NCBI RefSeq assembly: GCF_033958435.1
Contig: NC_134139.1
Location: 201,111,501-201,175,500, forward strand
Direction of reading: 5' to 3'
Source of the DNA: Carettochelys insculpta
Lineage: Eukaryota; Chordata; Testudines; Carettochelyidae
DNA: 64,000 nt
Position 1 is the stretch's first letter. Each line of letters opens with the position of its first letter. Position numbers and translations under genes: made by a program. Under the pieces are notes generated by a model. The model did no database searches and was not told where the DNA came from. It saw only the letters and a program-made list of their open reading frames with translations. This document shows positions 58,738 through 64,000 of the stretch, one piece after another.

Positions 58738-59570
58738 GCCTGCGTCGCTCGAGGTGGGCTTGCCTATGGCTCTGCAGACCACATGCTGTGCAGGCTGTGT
58801 GTGTCTGGGAGGGGCCCTTTAAGGGACCGGCTAGCTGTTGCCCCGGAAGCGCTAGTCCGCCCTGTGACCCTGTCTGCAGCTGTTCCTGGCACCCTTATTT
58901 CGATGTGTGCTACTTTGGCATGTAGACGGTTCCTCGCAGCGCCTATTTCGATGTGGTGCTGCCCAACGTCGACGTTGAACATCGAAGGCACCAGCCCTGG
59001 AGGACGTGTAGACGTTATTCATTGAAATAGCTTATTTCGATGTCACTGCATCGAAATAAGCTATTTCGATGTAGCATACATGTGTAGACGTAACCAACAA
59101 GAGCTTCCTTCACTCCGTTTCCAGGCGTGCCTGTCTAAGGCGAGCGAATGCCAGGTGTTCACACTGATAGAGAGAGCGCTGAGGTCACGCTTGAACGGGT
59201 CCTTGTAGCGCAATTTAGGTCACCCTTTCGGCCTCTTTCCAGATGCCAGTTTGCTAAAGACGAGGTCCTTCGGTATTCGGCCATCCGTCGTGCGTGAGAC
59301 ATGGCCCAGCCAGCGCATATGCCTCTGTTTGAGAGGGTGAACATGGAGGCGGTGCCTGCCCTCTCAAGCACTGCGCTACTGGGGACCTTGTCCCGCCGTG
59401 AGATACTGAGTATGCGCCTAAGGCAGCGCATGTGGAATGTGTTGAGCCGCTGCTCTTGTGTTGAGCGCAAAGTCCATGTTTCACTGTTTCTTTTATTACA
59501 ATGGAGATAATTTGTGGCCTGGAGCGCACAAGGCTGAAGCAGTTTCCTTGTACTAGCTTCTTCTGATTTT

Positions 59571-62084
59571 CTTTGACAGACAAAAGAACATCTTTCTACC
59601 CCCCTTTGGGAGTGGCAGATTCCATCTTAAAACACTCCTTTTACCAATATACTTAATGCCTTTGGGTAAAACAGAGACATTGCATTGATTCCAGACTTAT
59701 TTGGATTTTGTTCTGTGGTTAGACAAGATTTTAATGGCTTTTACCCTTTAAGCTGGTTTAAGGTGAATTAATTATTCTACTGGTTAGTTATCAAAGATTA
59801 TGAGGTGGTGTTTTAGTTCTCTTTTTTATATAGAAGACCAAGTTTGTAATGGTTTTTCCATTGTGCTAATTCTGGACTTATTTAAATTTAGCCTTTTATC
59901 ATGACAGATGTTTCCAGTTACCATCTTTAACATTGCTTAAAGACTTCTATTAAGAAAAATGATACACATTTCACCTTATTACAAGTTTACTCATTTTAAG
60001 TGCATACATTTTTTTAAACACACACTGAACTATATTAACTCATTTTACTCTGCTGTGTTAAGTTTACTTTCCCTTTTTATACATTTGAGGTTGTTAAATT
60101 CCAACAGAAACCCCTTATCTTCTTTTAGCAAGTTTTACTGAATTATAGAGATTTAAATTTGAATATCTCTTTGCCTGACTCATTTATAGACACTCTTCTG
60201 GAAAAAGGGCCCATTTTTTCTTTAGAATGGTTGCAAAGAAAACACGAATTGTTTTTATATAATTTTTCAAAGTTAATTTACTCTTTCCTTGAATTACTTG
60301 ATTATTTTACAAAATTACATTTTACTGTATATTACCATTTTAAGCAATACTGCAGAAATTTGGATCTTTTATGCCTGGACTTCCTGTTTGTTTTCCTATC
60401 ACTATACTCCTGCCCTGGACTTTTAGCAAACAGTTCACTTTCCTTGTTTCTTGTATCCAGGATAGATATTAGGCATAAGGCAACTTACAGCAGTTATAGC
60501 AGGGGTCGCTATGTTTATTTTTTATACTGCACAGTGAACCACCAGCACTCTTTGTTCCCTTTTAGAACTGGCCATATTTAGGCTATTGAAGGGGCTCTGG
60601 GTCTTAATGAGGACCCTTTCTTTAGTAAATCTTGGGTGACTCCCTCTATTCCTGCCTCCACTTCAGCAGGGTAGGGAATGACTGGGTTAACTTTAAAGCT
60701 GAGAGCTGTGGGCAGATGATTATTAAATCCTTCTTCTAATTTAAGGTATTTGACTCACCAGACTCCACAGGCACCTGTGTTCCTGCTGTCCATAATACTT
60801 AGCAGGTGATTCCAAATACATTTCACCCATTATTTTGTATATTGATGTTACCTTTATAAATTAATTAGTTTTGCAACAGAACAGACAACTTAACCCTGTG
60901 AGCCTATTTAGGTTTTACACATCTTCTGTTCTCTGATATTAAAAGGCCTTCGTATTGGAAGGCATCCCCTCCTTATGGATACACCAGTAAGACTGACAAA
61001 CAAACAGACAAACAGATGGACAAACAGACAAAATTACCCCAGATGGGTTACAAAGCAAAGCTCCAAACACAAAGGAAAAGGAGTAAGGATTAGTACAGAT
61101 TCTAAATGCCAGACACTTAGCAGCACAAAAACCAAAAAACACCTCGCTGTTACCACAAAGGCAAGTTGTCAGATTCTGACACAAACACTTGTTAGCAAGA
61201 CAATTAATTTAAATGAAGACTTCTCAACCTGAATGCTTGTAAGAGTATACCACAAAGAGTTAATGAGTTGAAAAAAGAACTCAGAGGAACAGCTTTCAGA
61301 CCTGGGCAGTTCCTTCGAGGTCTTATAGTCTGGACATGTGTCCAGAAAACTAATTCTCACAGCTCTGTTTGCTGAACCTATTTTACCTATCTCCTATATT
61401 TATATCATAAAGTCACAACTCCTTTCTCTCCTTGTGTCTGTCCAGACCACTACAGCAAACTGAACCTTAGTTAAACTCATTACAGGGATCTTCCCTCCAT
61501 TATTATACATGCTGGTTGCAAAGCCTTAGCTTGAATCTCCTCCTTCATATACTGTGTCCTTTTTCATGCACGTGATTTCCATTGCATGCTTCCGAATCAG
61601 CCTGTAGCTGTTTGGCTTATGCCTCCTCAGGCTGCTTGGGCTGGAATCCTTCGTTTCTGTAACATACATGAATAAAACTGCTGCTGCCAAACTATCCTTT
61701 TGCCCTGATCACTATCTCTGTGTGGAATCCCCAATCAGCTGCGTTGTCTTCCCCAACATTCCTTATTCTCCTCATATGTGTTCGCATAGGGGCCATACCC
61801 TCTACATAAACCCTGACTATTACTATCTTCTGTGCCTCCCCGCCATCATTTCTGGCAGGATTTAAAACTGGTTCTCGCTCGTATTGGGTTGGTTACAGTG
61901 GGAGATGGTTGGCTTAGGTTGCCAATCTTCCCATGGGTAGTGCATAAAAATCTGCAAATGATGAAAATACACAATGTAAATATGTATTTCACTATCACAA
62001 TTTAATTGCAGTTGTACAGAACTTACAGTACATAGATACACGGTTAAAAGCATTGAACTAATGAATTTAGGAATATTTATAATA
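59571..62084. other. AT-rich intergenic sequence, no gene seen
   Basis: Reading frames here are short and low in complexity. A CAAACAGA-type short tandem repeat lies at 60999-61032. It may contain an old LTR element, but no boundary could be fixed. Confidence 0.4.
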
Positions 62085-62303
62085 GAGAAACAAGCAGTCC
62101 TGCGGATCCCTAAAGATTAACAATTTTATTTATTAGGCAATGAGCTTACATGGGTAAGACACACTTCATTACCCAGGAAAGCTCATTACCTAAAAAATAA
62201 AATAGTCAAGGTGCTACAGGACGGCATGTCGTTGTTTTTTGTTTGTTTGTTTTGTTCTTGCTTTTTGTAATGCGACAGACTAACTCAGCTGCTGCTCTGA
62301 GAT
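62085..62303 (+). repeat. Old Penelope terminal repeat
   Basis: Contains decayed versions of 'gaaagctcatta', 'aaggtgctacagga' and 'gacagactaactcagctgctgctctga', the order found in PLE terminal repeats. Confidence 0.5.
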
Positions 62304-62612
62304 TATTTATAATGGAGAAGCTATGCGAAAGGTAGGTTCAGAAAAACACTATGTGCTGCTGAGTTAGCTTAGAAATCATACAGATGATGTGGTCTGGAGA
62401 AATTCACAGACACTTGCTCAAGAGAAGAAGCATCTTTGAATTACTTTGGAAGATAAAGATTTTTACCACGATTTGAATATGAAGTTAAGATATCAAAAGA
62501 GTGTGCAACACTTGTGGAAGTGCTGACTAATTAGAAGACCTGAAATCATTAGTCCAATCTTATATTTGTGGCTCAAAATGTTCTAATTAATTTACACAAT
62601 ATTCTAAGACAT
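62304..62612. other. Intergenic, nothing recognised
   Basis: No open frame, repeat or signal was identified. Confidence 0.4.
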
Positions 62613-62615
62613 TAA

Positions 62616-63054
62616 GGCTGTGTCTAGACTAGAAGGATTTGTTGGCAGAAGTTTTTGTCGTAAGATATCTTCCAAAAAAACTTCTTTTGACAGACCGTGG
62701 CCAGACTGCCAAAGGGGACTGAAAGATTGATCTGCTCTATTAACAGAGAACAGCTGGCCTGCCCAGACAATCTATCAGAAAGTGACCAACCAGAAGCACA
62801 GCAGAAAGGGTTGTCCAGTGTCCGGAAACCTGTCAACTGAAGGGCCCCAGGAACATCCAAACAGGCGTTTTGTCAACTCATCTCTGTCAACAGAGGCATT
62901 CTTCCTTGTCACGAGTGTGGTACAGCTGTCATCAAGTGGGCTTCAGTCTGTCATCTTAGTGTCGACACAATGCCCTTGGAAAACTGGACGGTCCCCACTT
63001 TTTGTCGACAAAATGTCCGTTTTGTTGACAAAACCCTCTAGTCTGCACATATCC
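62616..63054. mobile_element. Harbinger-type MITE (439 bp), second family
   Basis: Terminal inverted repeat GGCTGTGTCTAGACTAGAAGG against GGATATGTGCAGACTAGAGGG (reverse complement of the right end). It is flanked by TAA at 62613-62615 and 63055-63057. The interior has repeated TTGTCGACAAAA-like segments. It has no coding capacity and differs in sequence from the TTCGAA-rich MITEs. Confidence 0.75.
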
Positions 63055-63057
63055 TAA

Positions 63058-63635
63058 GTTCAAGATTTTTAATTGTATTTACGCTTGAAACTCCCAATGA
63101 TTTCCATGAGAATCAGGTGCCCAGACACTTTTAAATATCTGGTCCTAGGGTAGGTTGTAACAGCCAGCAGCCATAGCAGTAAAACAGGAAAAGTTTCCTT
63201 ATTGGGCAAGTGAAAGCTGGTGACTTCTGCAGGTACCAAGCATCTTTTCAAGACTTGGTTCATTCACATTATTTGGAAAGAAAAGAATGAGGTGACCCAG
63301 CAACAACTTTAACTAGGAAAACTGAAGATAATTTCTTATGTTTCTCTGATGAAATTTGGCCCCTCATGGCATAGGTGGGCCCAAGTCCAACCAGTGAGAA
63401 AGAACAGCTGTGCCCTGACAGTGGTTTCTTAATCACCTAGTGAAAGAGACTAACTAGATTATAAGAGCTAGACTGTGTCACACTTACATTGTGTTGTGCT
63501 GATTTCACTTATATCACTATAGGAGCTGAGGTCTGAAGGGACTAGAGGAGAAAATTTAGACTCCCGCCCTGCTGTCTCCCTGAGGATGGAAATTTGGATA
63601 ATGGGTGGGAAGGTGCCACTGGGCAAGTCCTACCT
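63058..63635. other. Intergenic, nothing recognised
   Basis: No supported gene or repeat. Confidence 0.4.
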
Positions 63636-64000
63636 AAAAATTCAGTCATATTTCACTCCACCTTACAGTAGGATTCAAAAAGAGGCCAAAGTATGGAGAG
63701 AGGCTGTTCTCAGTAGTGACAGATGGCAGAACAAGAAGGAATGGTCTCAAGTGACAGAGGGGGATGTGTATGTTGGATATTAGGAAAAACTATTTCACCT
63801 GGAGGGTGGTAAAGCATGGGAATGCGTTACCTCAAGAGGTGTTGGAATCTCCATCCCTAGAGATTTTTAATTCCCAGCTGGATGAAGTCCTGGCTAGGAG
63901 TTAGACCCAGCAGGGGCCGAACCCCTCCACTCTCACCACAGAGTAACAGGACAACAGCCAGTCCATCCAAGTGTTCCCTCTCCTGTGAATAGTTGACTCT
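63636..64000 (+). mobile_element. CR1 3' region, older subfamily, runs off the window
   Basis: Contains the CR1 C-terminal coding phrases 'gagaggctgttctcagtagtgacagatggcagaac' (in part) and 'ggtgttggaatctccatccctagag', as in 22400-22610. The 3' end is not clear before 64000. Confidence 0.65.

Larger units (their letters stand above)
54977..59095. mobile_element. Harbinger transposon copy 2, decayed
   Basis: A 4.1 kb element with ends AGCCACGTCTACATG and TGTAGACGTAACC and target duplication AAC at 54974-54976 and 59096-59098. The gene layout is the same as in 14161-18861. Many differences are C to T or G to A at former CpG sites, typical of an older, methylated copy. Confidence 0.9.
54745..59570 (-). 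mobile_element. LINE 3' end with C2H2 finger, split by Harbinger copy 2
   Basis: Minus-strand sequence at 59570-59096 encodes the post-reverse-transcriptase region (RLNTFHMRCLRRIL...). After the Harbinger it continues at 54976-54745 with CCSQCGKDCHSRIGLHSHRR. It ends in a short (ACT)n tail. It is related to, but distinct from, the LINE at 14069-21027. It is 5'-truncated and dead. Confidence 0.7.

Noticed and set aside
60159..60581. A 140-codon open frame rich in F, L, S and Y
   Set aside because: It reflects AT-rich composition. There is no motif, paralogue or splice context.
1..64000. CRISPR array, tRNA, rRNA or bacterial-type operon
   Set aside because: No regularly spaced repeats, cloverleaf-like sequence or ribosomal sequence was seen. 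All context is vertebrate repeat-rich DNA.

Overview
The window is vertebrate, most likely turtle or another archosauromorph reptile. This is an inference from several signs: spliced beta-defensin-like genes with the reptile/avian type of signal peptide, CR1 LINEs with the (TTCTTATG)n-type 3' tail and one long intact reading frame, Penelope-like elements (PLEs) with a GIY-YIG endonuclease, Harbinger transposons and endogenous retrovirus LTRs. No rRNA, tRNA, CRISPR or prokaryote-style operon is visible. Nearly all open reading frames belong to mobile elements.

The host content is a head-to-tail tandem array of one three-exon defensin-like gene, all on the + strand. Copy A (3628-10604) is dead: a CR1 LINE splits its cysteine exon, there is a 1-base deletion, and a 1.2 kb solo LTR sits in intron 1. 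Copy B (24675-25693) keeps only part of intron 2 and exon 3. Copy C (40815-42551) is intact: exons 40815-40875, 41440-41561 and 42528-42551 encode a 68-residue, seven-cysteine, strongly cationic secreted peptide. Copy D (50025-52278) has intact splice sites and an eight-cysteine exon, but a 9-base deletion removes the usual ATG. Exon lengths (61, 122, 24 bases of coding), phases (1, then 0) and the terminal TGA position are shared by the complete copies.

Layout: 1-2375 is an inverted copy of blocks that lie downstream of the genes elsewhere. 2376-14068 is unit A. 14069-21027 is a LINE split by a full-length Harbinger transposon (14161-18861). 21081-24620 holds a shared block, a CR1 tail and a 5'-inverted PLE. 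24620-28739 is unit B. 28740-36097 is the second copy of the same LINE, split by a 2.67 kb LTR-like insertion and by a young CR1. 36151-39520 repeats the block, CR1 tail and PLE. 39525-47140 is unit C without the LINE. 47141-49265 is intergenic sequence ending in another PLE. 49560-53626 is unit D. 53627-59570 holds an LTR candidate, a solo PLE terminal repeat with a hammerhead ribozyme core, and a LINE split by a second, decayed Harbinger. 59571-64000 is mostly AT-rich sequence with a small Harbinger-type MITE and a CR1 tail.

The most unusual signals come from comparing the paralogous units. Empty and filled sites define exact insertion boundaries and target duplications. Two different Harbinger-family elements sit at the same trinucleotide at the TATA boxes of defensin copies A and C. 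A second target downstream is occupied in units A and C by elements in opposite orientation and is empty in B. The LINE is flanked by 53-base repeats. Two solitary PLE terminal repeats have their own target duplications.
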